Notes: generated from the sequence alone by a model not told the origin. DNA of 64,000 nucleotides from Anniella stebbinsi (GCA_029215795.1 JARDYH010000002.1:43074001-43138000), one strand, 5' to 3'; shown: positions 43,569-54,194, numbered from the stretch's first letter. Translations and numbers: made by a program.

Positions 43569-43930
43569 ACTGTTTGTAATAACCTATGGTTTACATAAGT
43601 AAACTTGACTTGATTACACTTATTTAGTTGCAAATTAAAATGTCTTAGTGGTCACGCTGGGAACGTTGTTTGAGAAATATATGAAAATGTTTCAATGGGA
43701 AAAACTGATTGAAATTACCCTGATTTAAATCAATATATGCTGATTAATCAGGCCTTTCATGCAAAGTGAGCTAGAGAAAGAACTGAAGGTTTCAGCTGTA
43801 GGTGAAAAGACACCTGAACACCAGGTCTACCTATTGAGAAACATCAGGGAGCTGGGGGGCAGGGGGGGGGGAGCGCCCGCATGAGGTGGCACAGGAGGAA
43901 AGAGAGCAAATTATGTTGCTCACTTTATCC
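43569..43930. other. Unassigned sequence
   Basis: No recognised feature apart from a short G-run near 43864. Confidence 0.35.
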
Positions 43931-43935
43931 CTGCC

Positions 43936-44178
43936 GAGGAGGGTCCAGATACAAAAGACGGCAAGGCTCCTACAGCTTTAACTGTTGTGATGAAGAGGGA
44001 ATTTCAGCAGGTGCTGCATGCATACAAAGGACACCTGCTGAAATTCCCTTTTCTATACAACTGCTAAAGACAGAGGAGTCCTGTCCTCCTTTTCCATATA
44101 TTGGTTTTTAAATGTTCAATGTTTTTAATTTTTGTAAACCGCCCAGAGAATTTTTGCTACGGGTGGTATATTAATGTA

Positions 44179-44215
<37 letters not shown>

Positions 44216-44225
44216 TGTTCACCCT
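43936..44225. mobile_element. Degraded hAT MITE interrupted by a LINE tail
   Basis: 'aggagggtccagatacaaaa' at the left is a decayed TAGGGTGACCAGAT end, and 'gttcaccctag' at the right is the opposite end. The interior retains 'ctttaactgttgtgatgaag' and 'gaaattcccttttctataca' of the 320-bp family. At 44103-44214 a LINE 3' tail ('gtaaaccgcccagagaattt' then (TAA)n) is inserted, plus strand. Confidence 0.65.
44181..44214. repeat. (TAA)n microsatellite (LINE tail)
   Basis: About 11 TAA units end the LINE tail inserted in the MITE. Confidence 0.95.
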
Positions 44226-44229
44226 AGAA

Positions 44230-45690
44230 ATCACTGGCTTCCAATCTTTTTCCAGCTGTGGCTGAGAAAGTATGCCTTAGACAAGTCCTGCAAAGCAGTC
44301 CAGTGTTATTCGTATTTTGCAGAGCGTGTGTATTAAGAGTAATGTATGGCAACTCTGCAGTGCAGTCCAGTGTTGCTGGTGTTTTAGGGAAATGCAGATG
44401 GGGCTGTGAAATTGACTGTAGCAGCAGAGCAATGTATAAAGGGGTTGTTATGATACATATATGATGAGTATTTTTTTTTGTTTTATTTTGAGGGATTTAT
44501 ATTTCACCTTTCAATAAATACCCCATGTGCATTAAATTTTAAAATAATAAAACACATGCTTTTCTGTTCAGCAAGTTAGAAATGTTGCAACCACCCCTGT
44601 GCACTGCTCATTTACGTAACTGTTGCTGCTGCATAATAAGCAACTTATAAGGGCAATAGTTACCACAGTCAGGCATGCCTCCGCTAATCTAGAACACCCA
44701 CATATCCAGGGTAACCCATCAACTGCACAGGTATACTGGACTAGCTGCTGGCTCTGGTATTAAACATGCCACCCTGAGGCCATGAGAATGAACTCCAAAC
44801 CAAAACTTCATTCTTGGCGCTAAAACTTAAGACCTGGCTATACTACTCACTGCAGGGAGGTATGCAGGCCATTCATTCATTTATTCTTTATGGTATGTCC
44901 ATTTTAAATATTCTGATAACATTAATTTAATATTTACCATGTTAATATGAAATTCTTGGAATGCTAATAAGAACCTAATTGACTGAAAAATTAACTGAGA
45001 CTTTAGTTGTTTTATAGTTAACATTTCAAACTATAATTTCTCTTCTCTCGCTTATACCACTTCCTTTTTCCTCAGAAGAGTACTCTCTGGCCATATATAA
45101 TCCTTATTGTGCATATTCCTAAAACGTATTTTAAAAAGAAAGATGATGATGACCAAACTCTAAAATCACCTGGAGGTCTGTTTTATTTGAAGCTTTGCAT
45201 GTGACAGATTGAAAAGTTAAACAAGAGCCTTTTGTGTCTTCTAGCTAATCTCCTGGATGTGATGAAAGCCTATGATGACAAATAGTCTCTTTCAGCATTT
45301 CTAAATGATTATTTTAAAACATGACAAATATAAAAAGAGAAAGCAGAACTCCCTAAAAGGAGACACAATTTGAAATGCAAAGTTGTAAAAGTGCTTCTAG
45401 AAATAATATGCAAAAATATTTTTAACCAACAACTATTATAGAATATTGAAAAAGAAGATGTCTAAAACATACACCAGAGTCTAGAATCAGATAAATTAAT
45501 TGATATAGTCTTGCTATACTGTTCTTAATGTTGACTACCTCATTTTGTCTCCTCATCCAAATGACAGTATACAATGAGCATCCAGAAGGATGTGACAGCT
45601 GATCAAAGTGGCTAAAGGGAAAACGTAAACACCAAAGGTATTTGAAGGGAGACACAACATCAGGAATGTATAAGCAATTCGTTTCAGTTA
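44230..45690. other. Unassigned sequence
   Basis: AT-rich, repeat-poor. The 44870-45420 portion has few CpGs and no recognised repeat. No coding exon is seen. Confidence 0.3.
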
Positions 45691-46280
45691 GAGCTGTGCC
45701 TGGTCCCCCAAAGCCTCCGAAACAGCCCCAGTACGACTCAGGGTGCTTCTGGGGCTGCCCATCTTGCCTCGGTGCCAAAGCCTAGTTGAGATTTGGGCCC
45801 CCTGAGGCAACACAACCTTGTGGGCCCCTGGCTGCTGGCCACACAGCTGACACTCAGGCAAGCAGGAAGCAAGGCTGAGCAGGAGTCCATTGGACTCCTG
45901 ACTTCCTGCTCCCTCCCTCACCGCTCTCTTGCCCCCCAGCCCAGAGCTGCTGCCACCAGGACTTACCCTCTCATCTGGTGCCACCATGCTGCTCCTGCAT
46001 CGCCACCGCATCACTATTGCCGCCATCACCACATCACCGCTGCCATCACCCCATCGCCACTGCATTGCCGCCACATTGCCGCCATGATGAGGAAATGCAG
46101 TGTCCTCCTGAGAGCCAGGCCACAATTTCAAGATATCATGGAGGCTCTGTTTTAGTACATCTATGCCCACAAACTATGGCGGCCACAAAGGGCCATTTTC
46201 CCTTTACGGCTGCCATAGTTTGTGGCCATAGAGATACAAAATACAGAGATCCCTGCAAATCTTTCACTGGATGACCATAG
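45691..46280. repeat. GC-rich stretch with degenerate triplet repeats and a hairpin
   Basis: 46000-46090 is a run of imperfect CAC/CGC/GCC triplets. 46165-46230 contains a hairpin in which 'ctatggcggccacaaaggg' faces 'acggctgccatagtttgtgg'. Long open frames on both strands (for example 45688-46170) result from the triplet structure and lack any domain. Possibly a further hAT-type element, but no termini were established. Confidence 0.4.
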
Positions 46281-46895
46281 TCTCACCTTTCCTAACGTTT
46301 AGCACTCTTTCCCCATCACCTTTCTCATATCCATAGTCACAGATTCAGCATACTGCTACCACTGAACAAATGAAGCAGTTGACGTGCAAAAAATAAAAAT
46401 AAAAATCTAATACAACAAACTTGCAAACTAGCATTCAGAAAGAGTATAAAATACGATTACTTTGCAAACATTAGCCATGGAGCAAAATGGACTAAAGGCT
46501 TGTTGCAGTTACTTCTCACTAGTACCTCTTCGCTTGTTTCAACTTTTGGTTTATCAATGAGAAATAAAGCTAAAAAATTGTCATTATACCTCTTGTTCAT
46601 TAGCCATGTAAACAACACAATGGTCAATAGCAATACAAAGAAAGGCCAGAGCAGGTGCCCATTATCACAATGCTAGACACAATGCTTTCCCTCCTTTTAT
46701 CCAAATATCTCCTGAATTTACACTGCCTCAGTGTGCAGAGAACAGAAATCCCATTCAGGAACCCAAAGAAAACTGCCCAAAGAAACCTCAGAAATAAATC
46801 CCGCTGATTTCAGTAAAGCTTATCCCCAGATAAATGAATATAGGATTGCAGCCTCTTCAATCTCTTCATCTTAATCAAGCAAGTGCAAGCCCATT
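46281..46895. other. Unassigned sequence
   Basis: No recognised element except a weak trace of the ~80-bp palindromic repeat at about 46835-46855. Confidence 0.3.
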
Positions 46896-46905
46896 TTGTC
46901 AAGGA

Positions 46906-47225
46906 TAGGCTGACCATATGAAAAGGAGGACGGGGCTCATGTAACTTTAACAGTTGTAGAGAAAAGGGAATTACAGCCAGTGTCATTTGTATGCAATTAG
47001 TTCCTGGTGAAATTCCCTCTTCATCACAACAGTTAAAGTTGCAGGGACCCTGCCTCCTTTTGTATCTGGTCACTCTAGTATAGTGCATGCAACTTTAACT
47101 GTTGTGATGAAGAGCGAATTTCACCAGGAATTAATTGTACACAAATGACACTGGCTGAAATTCGCTTTTCTCTACAACTGTTAAAGTTACATGAGCCCTG
47201 ACCTCCTTTTCATATGGTCAGTCTA
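46906..47225. mobile_element. 320-bp hAT-type palindromic MITE, copy C
   Basis: TAGGCTGACCATATG to CATATGGTCAGTCTA with a perfect 8-bp duplication gtcaagga (46898-46905 and 47226-47233). Same arms as copy A. It keeps the left-half and right-half words 'caccaggaattaattg' and 'ggtgaaattccctcttcatc' in inverted order. Confidence 0.9.
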
Positions 47226-47512
47226 GTCAAGGAGAACTATGCACTCACTAGAACCTGGCCTTGTGGATCATGCAACCAGCAGGTGCTCTCCAAAAAGATG
47301 GTTTCAGAGCCTAGGTGATCCAGATGCACTCAAACAAGTCAAGCCAAGCCAAGCTATACACTCATGCATTATCTTGCTGGAACAGAACAACAGAACAAGG
47401 CAACAGTTTACAATCTACCAAACATAACAGTCATAGAATCATAGAATAGTAGAGTTGGAAGGGGCCTATAAGGCCATCGAGTCCAACCGCCTGCTCAATG
47501 CAGGAATCTACC

Positions 47513-48442
47513 TTAAAGCATCCCTGACAGATGGTTGTCCAGCTGCCTCTTGAAGGCCTCTAATGTGGGAGAGCCCACCACTTCCCTAGGTAATTGGTTC
47601 CATTCTTGTATTGCTCTAACAGTCAGGAAGTTTTTCCTGATGTCCAGCTGGAATCTGGCTTCCTGTAACTTGAGCCCATTATTCCTTGTCCTGCATTCTG
47701 GGTTGATCGAGAAGAGATCCTGGCCCTCCTCTGTGTGACAACCTTTCAAGTATTTGAAGAGTGCTATCATGTCTCCCTCCAATATTCTCTTCTCCAGGCT
47801 AAACATGCCTAGTTCTTTCAATCGTTCCTCATGGGGCTTTGTTTCCAGACCCCTAATCATCCTCGTTGTCCTCCTCTGAACACGCTCCAGATTGTCTGCA
47901 TCCTTCTTGAAGTGTGGTGCCCAGAACTGGATGCAATACTCAAGATGGGGCATAACCAGTGCTGAACAGAAGGGAACCAATACCTCGCGCAATTTGGAAG
48001 CTATACTTCTATTAATGCAGCCCAAAATAGCATTTGCTTTTTTTGCAGCCACATCACACTGTTGGCTTATATTCAGCTTGTGATCTACAACAATTCCAAG
48101 ATCCTTCTCACTTGTCATATTGTTTAGCCAAGTATCCCCCATCTTGTAACTGTGCATTTGGTTTCTTTTTCCTAGGTGTAGAACTTGGCATTTATCCCTA
48201 TTAAATTTCATTCTGTTGTTTTCAGCCCAGTGCTCCAGTCTATCAAGATCACTTTGGAGTTTGTTGCTGTCTTCCAGGGTATTAGCGATCCCACCCAATT
48301 TTGAGTCATATGCAAATTTGATAAGCATTCCCTGCACCTCCTCATCCAAATCATTAATTAAAAATGTTGAAGAGCACTGGTCCCAGGACTGAGCCCTGCG
48401 GTACCCTGCTCGATACCTCCCCCCAGTGTGAAAAGGTACCAT
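47513..48442 (-). pseudogene. CR1 reverse transcriptase C-terminal two-thirds (309 residues)
   Basis: The palm motif normally reading F-A-D-D reads FAYD here (about residues 43-46), so one catalytic Asp is lost. Around it are '[14 protein letters not shown]' and 'LQSDLDRLEHWAENNRMKF'. The thumb and C-terminal region contain 'KDLGIVVDHKLNISQQCDV', 'MPHLEYCIQFWAPHFKKD', 'ERVQRRTTRMIRGL', 'FSLEKRILEGDMIALFKYL' and a terminal 'PREVVGSPTLEAFKRQLD'. The C-terminus is intact to the natural stop. The first ~25 residues are out of frame. Confidence 0.85.
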
Positions 48443-48772
48443 TGATAAGTACTCTTTGAGTCTGATTCTGTAGCCAACTGTGGATCCACCTAATAGTTGG
48501 GATTAGGTTCCACCTAATAGCTCACTTTTCACTAGTTTGTTAACCAGAATGTCATGAGGCACTTTGTCAAAAGGTTTCCTGAAGTCAAGATATACTACAT
48601 CCACAGTCCACAGGGGAGGTTACCCAATCAAAAAATGAGATCAGATTAGTCTGACCGGATTTGTTCTTGACAAATCCAAGTTGGCTTCTAGTAATCACTG
48701 CATTGTTTTCAACATGTTTACAGATTGACTTCTTTATAATCTGCTCCAAAATATTCCCAGACTGGATGGATG

Positions 48773-49030
48773 TCAGACTGACTGGTCTGTGGTTCCCAGG
48801 TTCCTCCTTTTTGCCCTTTTTGAAGATAGGGACAACTTAGCCCTCCTCCAGTCGTCTGGCACTTCACCCGTCTTCCATGATTTCGCAAAGATAATAGACA
48901 GTGGTTCTGAGAGTTCTTCTGCCCGCTCCTTTATTACTCTAGGATGCAGTTTATCGGGCCCTGGAGATTTGAACTCGTTCAAAGAGATTTGGTGTTCCTT
49001 GACCATTTGTTTATCAATCTCAAACTGCAA
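48773..49030 (-). pseudogene. CR1 reverse transcriptase N-terminal segment (85 residues)
   Basis: Contains 'FKSPGPDKLHPRVIKERAE' and 'ISFAKSWKTGEVPDDWRRA'-like sequence (the residues seen are IIFAKSWKTGEVPDDWRRA), the RT motif 0/1 region of CR1. The next motif is lost to frameshift near 48830. Confidence 0.8.
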
Positions 49031-49245
49031 TCCTGCCCCTCATCTTGAGGGGTCTACCCTCCTGCCTCGCTTGCTGGGCTAATGAGGGATTCAGATGTGC
49101 CATGCAGCAGTGATACAGGCTAAGGGAGATTGTACAGACCAGGGAATGAATAGATGGGAGGTGGCATGACATCCTTGCCTTTTTGCTATATTGGGGTATT
49201 GCAAAGTGTGTGGAGTGCCACATTGCAAGATAGCAACAGGAAGGG

Positions 49246-49440
49246 AACAATGGTTCAGCGGTAAAGCACATGTTTTTTATTCAGAAGGTCCCAGGTTCAA
49301 TACTGGCATCTCCAGGTAGGGCTGGAAAAACTCATACCTGAAACCCGGAGAGCCACTGCCAGTCAATGTCAAAAATACTGGAATAGAAGGACCAATGGTC
49401 TGATTCAGTAGAAGGCAGCTCCTTATATTCCTAGTAACTC
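49246..49440 (+). mobile_element. tRNA-derived SINE, plus strand
   Basis: A tRNA-like head has an A box 'tggttcagcgg' and B box 'ggttcaatac' about 50 bp apart. The body follows: 'ctccaggtagggctggaaaa', 'cccggagagccactgccagt', 'aagaccaatggtctgattca'-like words and 'aaggcagctccttatattcc'. This is a widespread squamate SINE. It is non-coding and old enough to have lost some head positions. Confidence 0.75.
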
Positions 49441-49601
49441 TGGTATTGAATAGGGCAAGTACTTTGGTAGGTAAATCAGGGGAACCTGAGGTCTATTTCC
49501 CTGTGCTTTTCCTTAATAATCAGCCACCTTGTAATGCTATTTTGATATGACATGAAATGATCCTAGTGTATCAAATGAATTATGAATCTGCCTTTTTCTT
49601 A

Positions 49602-49946
49602 GGGTGCCTCTACAAGAGAGGTTTAATGCGCTTTGAAGGTTCATTAAAATTTTTACCTCTACAAGAACGGAGCGCAAATCGGGCGTAGAGGCGCGTTATC
49701 TCCCCGATAATGCGCGTTTTCGAATGCGCGTTAAATCGCGAGTTTTATTTTGCTCCGGCCGTTAAAGCGCATTTTCCCCATGTGAACAAGCGATTATGTG
49801 CATTAACTTCTTGTAAAGCGCTTTTTGGACATCTATTAATGCGCTTCGCCGCCTCCCGTGCAGAGGGATTAGGAGTAAATGTGCGTCTGCGATAATGCGC
49901 ATAATCGCCGAACCGGGCGCAAAAGCGAATCCTTGTAGAGGGAGCC
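49602..49946. mobile_element. GCGC-rich Harbinger-like MITE, copy 3
   Basis: GGGTGCCTCTACAAGAG at the left and CTTGTAGAGGGAGCC at the right, with a perfect 3-bp duplication TTA (49599-49601 and 49947-49949). It is in the opposite orientation to the other three copies. It is the most CpG-rich copy, with runs such as 'gataatgcgcgttttcgaat', and so looks the youngest or least methylated. Confidence 0.85.
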
Positions 49947-49974
49947 TTAATCAGATCATTGTTGCATCTAGTTC

Positions 49975-50125
49975 ACCTTTGAATGGCAGTAGATTTCCAT
50001 GGGTTTTTTTTCCAGACAGGAGTCTTTCCTAGCCCTACTTGGAGATTCCAGGGACTGAACATGGGATTAAACATGCATGCAAAGCATGTCCTCTATCACT
50101 AAGCAATGGTCCCAGTTCTGAGCAC
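49975..50125 (-). mobile_element. tRNA-derived SINE, minus strand
   Basis: The reverse complement of the same SINE as at 49246. 'agtctttcctagccctactt' and 'ttggagattccagggactga' lead to the head at 'aagcaatggtccc'. It faces the 49246 copy across the Harbinger-like MITE. Confidence 0.65.
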
Positions 50126-50405
50126 ACGTTATGCTGAACCTGCAATGTTGTACTACTTAGAATATCAATAGTATCATAACAATATTTTGCATTCAGAATT
50201 GCCCAAGAATGTACAGTGAACTAGTTGGCTGTAGGGAGCATCATTCCTTCCCAAAAATATGTGCAGTGCTCTCCTTTTGTTAGTAAGATTTCAAATGACA
50301 GACTTATTGTTTTGCAAGCCATAGGATATAACCCTATATACATTTACATGGAAGTGGGTCTCACTGACCTCAGCAGGACTTATTTCTGAGTAGGATTGCA
50401 CTGTT
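50126..50405. other. Unassigned, with a copy of the ~80-bp palindromic repeat
   Basis: 50325-50402 carries 'aggatataaccctatataca' to 'cttatttctgagtaggattg', the dispersed palindromic repeat. The rest is unrecognised. Confidence 0.4.
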
Positions 50406-50419
50406 AAAACAGGTTCCAC

Positions 50420-51040
50420 TGGTTGCATGGGCAGGGGGCTGGTTCCTCCATCTTGGAAGGAGGAGGAAGGCTGCAATTGCCTGGCAAGGGGCTCTCCTTT
50501 AGCCAATGCTGCCTGCCTTGGCTTAGTGGGGAACTCTGGTGGGTGCCACTCCCCAATTCTCTCCCAACCCACAGAGCAGCTGCCACCCTCCCCACGACCC
50601 TCACCGCAGCCACTTACCAGGACCCCCGCTCAGGATGCAGCGGGTCAGAGCACAAGGCAGATGTATCAGTCTGTGAGCTAGCCAGCAAATGGCGGCTTCT
50701 GCAACTCTCCCAGAAGTCCCTCTTCTCGCACAACATCTGGGAGAGTCAGGGAAGCCACCAAGCGAGCGACAGCTTCCTTGGTTCTCCCAGAAGTCACATG
50801 AGAAGGGGAACTTCTGGGAGCAACGTAAGGCCTGGCAAACGTGTGCCCAGCTCCCCCCCCCCCCCGCCGACAACAATTGAGGCTGAAGGGGTCTCTTAAT
50901 GCAAGCGTTAAGAGACCCTTTCAGCCTCAATTGGTGCGGGTAGGGGGTGAACTGGGCGTGCATTACAGGTCTTCAACTGTGCAGATTGGCCAACCATTAG
51001 CATGACTGGAAGGTTAGCTGTGCATGAGCAGATATCCTCC
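50420..51040. repeat. GC-rich palindromic region
   Basis: A series of facing words ('ctctcccagaagtccctctt' against 'cttctgggagcaacg', and 'atctgggagagtcagggaag' against 'cttccttggttctcccagaa') surrounds a strong hairpin at 50874-50933. This has the appearance of a palindromic DNA transposon, but outer termini and duplications were not found. Frames in the region are GC artefacts. Confidence 0.45.
50874..50933. repeat. Near-perfect 26-bp-arm hairpin
   Basis: 'caattgaggctgaagggg' begins the left arm and 'ccctttcagcctcaattg' ends the right arm. There is one mismatch over 26 bp and an 8-base loop 'tgcaagcg'. Confidence 0.9.
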
Positions 51041-51061
51041 CAGCTATGTTAATGGTGTTGG

Positions 51062-51236
51062 CGATCTGTGCACTTTCCCGAGGCCCGAAAAATGTGCGAC
51101 CTGCTCCCCCCACCCGCGCCTTTCCCAGAGATTTTCCTAATTATTTTTTTAAAAAAAGCAACCCGAAAAAGTCCGGAGCCCCCCGAGGGCCCAAAACCCC
51201 AGAGATTTCTGGGGGAAACCAGCAAGTTGGTCACCC
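51062..51236. mobile_element. Right-end fragment of a TAGGGTGACC hAT-type element
   Basis: The segment ends 'aagttggtcaccctac', which reads TAGGGTGACCAACTT in reverse. It contains 'ccagagatttctgggggaaa' and AC/CG-rich words. No left terminus was found, so it may be truncated. Confidence 0.45.
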
Positions 51237-51247
51237 TACATGGGATA

Positions 51248-51530
51248 CCCACAAGTAAGACACGAGTCCAACAGCACCCTCCTGCTCATGTTCTCCAGCA
51301 ACCAGTAGTCAGATACATATTGCCTCTGAATCTGGAAGTAATAGTCATGATGACTAGTAGCCACTGATGGCCTTATCCTCCATGAATTTATCTAATCCTC
51401 TTTTAAAGCCATCGAAGTTAGTACCCATTACTGCATCTTGTGGTAGCAAATTCCATAGCTGTGTGAAGAAGTATTTCCTTTTATCTGCCCTCTCTTGAAA
51501 GGGGAGGGCATTTTTAATGATTTTCCCCCT
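51248..51530 (-). mobile_element. CR1-type LINE C-terminal and 3' fragment
   Basis: On the plus strand, 'ctccatgaatttatctaatc', 'ctcttttaaagccatcgaag' and 'agcaaattccatagctgtgt' are the reverse complement of the CR1 C-terminal region also represented at 2860-3010. No open frame. Confidence 0.65.
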
Positions 51531-51777
51531 GCCAGGGAGGGTGAGAGGTGCATGTGGGTTTATCTGCTCTGGTTGCCAAAATAACTTGGCTTTCCTTGAC
51601 GTTATGACTTTAGGGTAAGGATGCTATTTCTTGCTCTGCCTCAGGCAGCAAAATATCTTTGGGGAGAAGGCACGGGTGGAGGGTGTGAAGAGTCATTGTG
51701 GGAGCTGGGAGGATGGATGGCAGTGCAGTAGCAGGCATGTGGCACTGATGTGGGGATGGAAATCCACTTTCTAAATA
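51531..51777. other. Unassigned, with a trace of the 'ctgcctcaggcagcaaa' repeat
   Basis: 51633-51660 matches the repeat seen at 10560 and 35786. Nothing else is recognised. Confidence 0.35.
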
Positions 51778-51935
51778 ATTAAGAACATATGAGCCATGCT
51801 GGATCAGAACAAGGGTCTATCTAGTCCAGCACTCTGTTCACACAGTGGCCAACTGTCTGTCAACCAGGAATCCACAAGCAGGACACGGGTGCAACATCAC
51901 CCTCCCGGACATGTTCTTCAGCAACTGGTGTATAT
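51778..51935 (-). mobile_element. CR1-type LINE 3' tip
   Basis: 'gagccatgctggatcagaac' to 'ctagtccagcactctgttca' and 'cacagtggccaactgtctgt' is the reverse complement of the tip seen at 3207-3282 and 5830-5925. Confidence 0.65.
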
Positions 51936-52970
51936 AGGCATAGTGCTTGTATGGATGAACCTGCGTATATGCTCTCAAAGACACATGAAGAATAACATCC
52001 AAAGCTCCTCCAACCAAGCAATTGGAACTGATGGAAAGCCTGGGAATTGGCTAATAGCACCGCTACACACCCCTCACTCTTGGAACCTCTTCTGCCCCAA
52101 ATCGAGAACCATCTGCGAGCAGATACAGACACCTGGCATATACAGAGAGCTGTTCCCTATTATGAAGAGAAGAGGTCTGCTCTGTATTTAAGCTTTGCCA
52201 CTGCTAACAGTCACTGAGAAGAGGAGGGGGAAGTGCTGTTGTAGCGGATGACTCCCAAAGGCTATCTCTGGTGTGAAAATGCTTGGAGAAGAGGAGGTTA
52301 TGCTTCCTCCATAAATTTCTGCAAAAGAGAGAGAGAGAGGGAGGGAGAAGGAGAGAGAGAGAGAGAGGGAATTGTACGCATCAAGCCTTCAGTGTTTTTA
52401 CTTTGTAAAGTTAGCAACTGCAGCTGTCTCACCTATGGACAACACAGAACATACTGATACAGAGGAGCCTTGGGAAATAATGTGTTGCAGTAAACTTGCC
52501 ATTAAAAGTGCAATAAATCACAGGAGTAGTTATGTTTAAGTAGCACATTTGGGAAGGGAAAGCATCCATTTGGGTATTCATTTATTGCACTTCCTTGAGT
52601 ATGTTCTCACTTGTGCCACATTTGTGAGAGGCAATTTTTAAAGACGTAAATTTTGCAAGAGAAACTTCAGCTCTATGGAGCTACTGGCAATAAACTTCCC
52701 TCTCACTTCCCCCTTCCACCCCCAGGCAGAGCTGCTGAGAGATGTTTTAGGGTCTCTCTCTCTCTCTTTTCATTCTAACAGAAATTAAACTCAAAAAACC
52801 CACCAGACTTCTGCAATAGTGATTGCAAGATACCGGATTTCATATATAACTGTTGTAATTTCAATGGACACGTTCACATGTCAAGCTAAATCACCCTGAG
52901 AATAAGCCACAGTGGGTGGGTAGCTTCTCTTGCTCAGCAGCTTGTGGTGGGTTCTTTCTCCCTCAGTCCC
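51936..52970. other. Unassigned sequence
   Basis: No gene or family is recognised. A GA-rich simple tract lies at 52324-52370 and a short TC tract at 52754-52768. Confidence 0.35.
52324..52370. repeat. (GA)n-rich simple repeat
   Basis: Alternating GA units with GGGA interruptions. Confidence 0.9.
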
Positions 52971-52975
52971 TCTCA

Positions 52976-53331
52976 GGCCTCATCTACAAGAATTCGGCTT
53001 TATGTCTGGTTAGCCGATTATGCGCATATTCGCTGAAGCGCTTTATCGTAAATGCTTGTATGCAGGAGGTAATTGAACACTCAACAGGTGACCTTACCGG
53101 TTGTTTCAAATGCGCTTTACAGGTAGTTTATGCGCAGAATCGCTTGTTCACATAGGCAAAATGAGCTTTAACGGCCGGAGCAAAATAAAACTCGCTATTT
53201 AACGCGCATTCGATAATGCGCATAATCAGAGAGAAAACACGCCTCTACGCCCGATTTGCACTCCGTTCTTGTAGAGGTAAAATTTTTAATGCGCCTTGAA
53301 AGCACTTTAAATGCCTCTTGTAGAGGCAGCC
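52976..53331. mobile_element. GCGC-rich Harbinger-like MITE, copy 4
   Basis: GGCCTCATCTACAAGAATTC at the left and CTTGTAGAGGCAGCC at the right, with a perfect TCA duplication (52973-52975 and 53332-53334). 'cgcattcgataatgcgcata' and 'gcgcctttaaag'-like words repeat inside. Its left end begins GGCCTCATCTACA, the same first 13 bases as the unrelated-looking MITE at 37656. Confidence 0.8.
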
Positions 53332-53334
53332 TCA

Positions 53335-53581
53335 GTCTTCCTGGCTGTTACCGCACATTTTTCAGGGGACTTTGAATCAGAAATCCTTGTTTTCTCCTTT
53401 CCTACCTCAGCACCCTTTCTGAAATTGGTCTGCTGGGGTTCCTGGCTCACAAGGGCACCCCCACACCCCCAAGTCACATCACCAAAGAGATTTAGGTTTC
53501 TGAACTCTTATGACTGTGGGAAAGTGTTCACACCCCCACCCCCACCCCCACCCAGATAGATAGATAGATAGATAGATGATT

Positions 53582-53627
<46 letters not shown>

Positions 53628-53866
53628 CTCCTTGCACAGGTGTGCAGGACTGCAAGACAGCCTGTCTGCTATTGAGTTCAGCATATGGATATCGCCCTCA
53701 TCTCAATGCCCTTGTCAATTTCTTCCTCCACTTCAGTGCTTCCATTGCTAGCGAACACCATTTTTAAAGGCTGTTTCACAATCTACAGAAGTAATAACAC
53801 CCACCTCTAAAGCTCCTTCTTTCCTGCAGCCATCAGCCACTTTCGGCATCCCCGCCCCTCATGCTT
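53335..53866. other. Unassigned sequence with simple repeats
   Basis: No gene is recognised. A (CCCCA)n run precedes a (GATA)n tract at 53528-53625. Confidence 0.4.
53528..53625. repeat. (CCCCA)n then (GATA)n microsatellite
   Basis: About four CCCCA units are followed directly by about 17 GATA units with one interruption near 53578. Confidence 0.95.
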
Positions 53867-53874
53867 GTCATTTT

Positions 53875-54194
53875 TAGGCTGACCATATGAAAAGGAGGAC
53901 AGGGCTCATGTAACTTTAACAGTTGTAGAGAAAAAGGGATTTCAGCCAGTGTCATTTGTATGTAATTAGTTCCTGGTGAGATTCCCCCTTCATCACAACA
54001 GTAAAAGGTGCAGGGGCCCTGCCCTCTTTTGTATATGGTCACTCTAGTATAGTGCCTGCACCTTTAACTGTTGTGATGAAGAGGGAATTTCACCAGGAAC
54101 TAATTGCATACAAATGACACCTGCTGAAATTCCCTTTTCTCTACAACTGTTAAAGTTATATGAGCCCTGTCCTCCTTTTCAGATGGTCAGCCTA
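53875..54194. mobile_element. 320-bp hAT-type palindromic MITE, copy D
   Basis: TAGGCTGACCATATG to CAGATGGTCAGCCTA with a perfect 8-bp duplication gtcatttt (53867-53874 and 54195-54202). It is identical in length and order of arms to copies A-C. Confidence 0.9.

Larger units (their letters stand above)
47430..49040 (-). mobile_element. CR1 LINE, 5'-truncated
   Basis: The minus strand carries the RT domain and 3' UTR of a CR1 element, ending in the typical tip at 47430-47480 (reverse complement of 'gttggactcgatggcctta' and the repeated 'atagaatcatagaa'). The ORF is split into 49030-48773 and 48442-47513, with frameshifted sequence between. It is truncated on its 5' side inside the RT region near 49040. 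No endonuclease is present. Close to the CR1 at 61996 in sequence. Confidence 0.85.

Noticed and set aside
45688..46170. 160-residue minus-strand frame and 120-residue plus-strand frame
   Set aside because: Generated by degenerate CAC/GCC triplets; no recognisable domain and no splice context.
49246..49310. Possible tRNA gene from A-box and B-box-like sequences
   Set aside because: The cloverleaf cannot be completed and the sequence continues into a SINE body.
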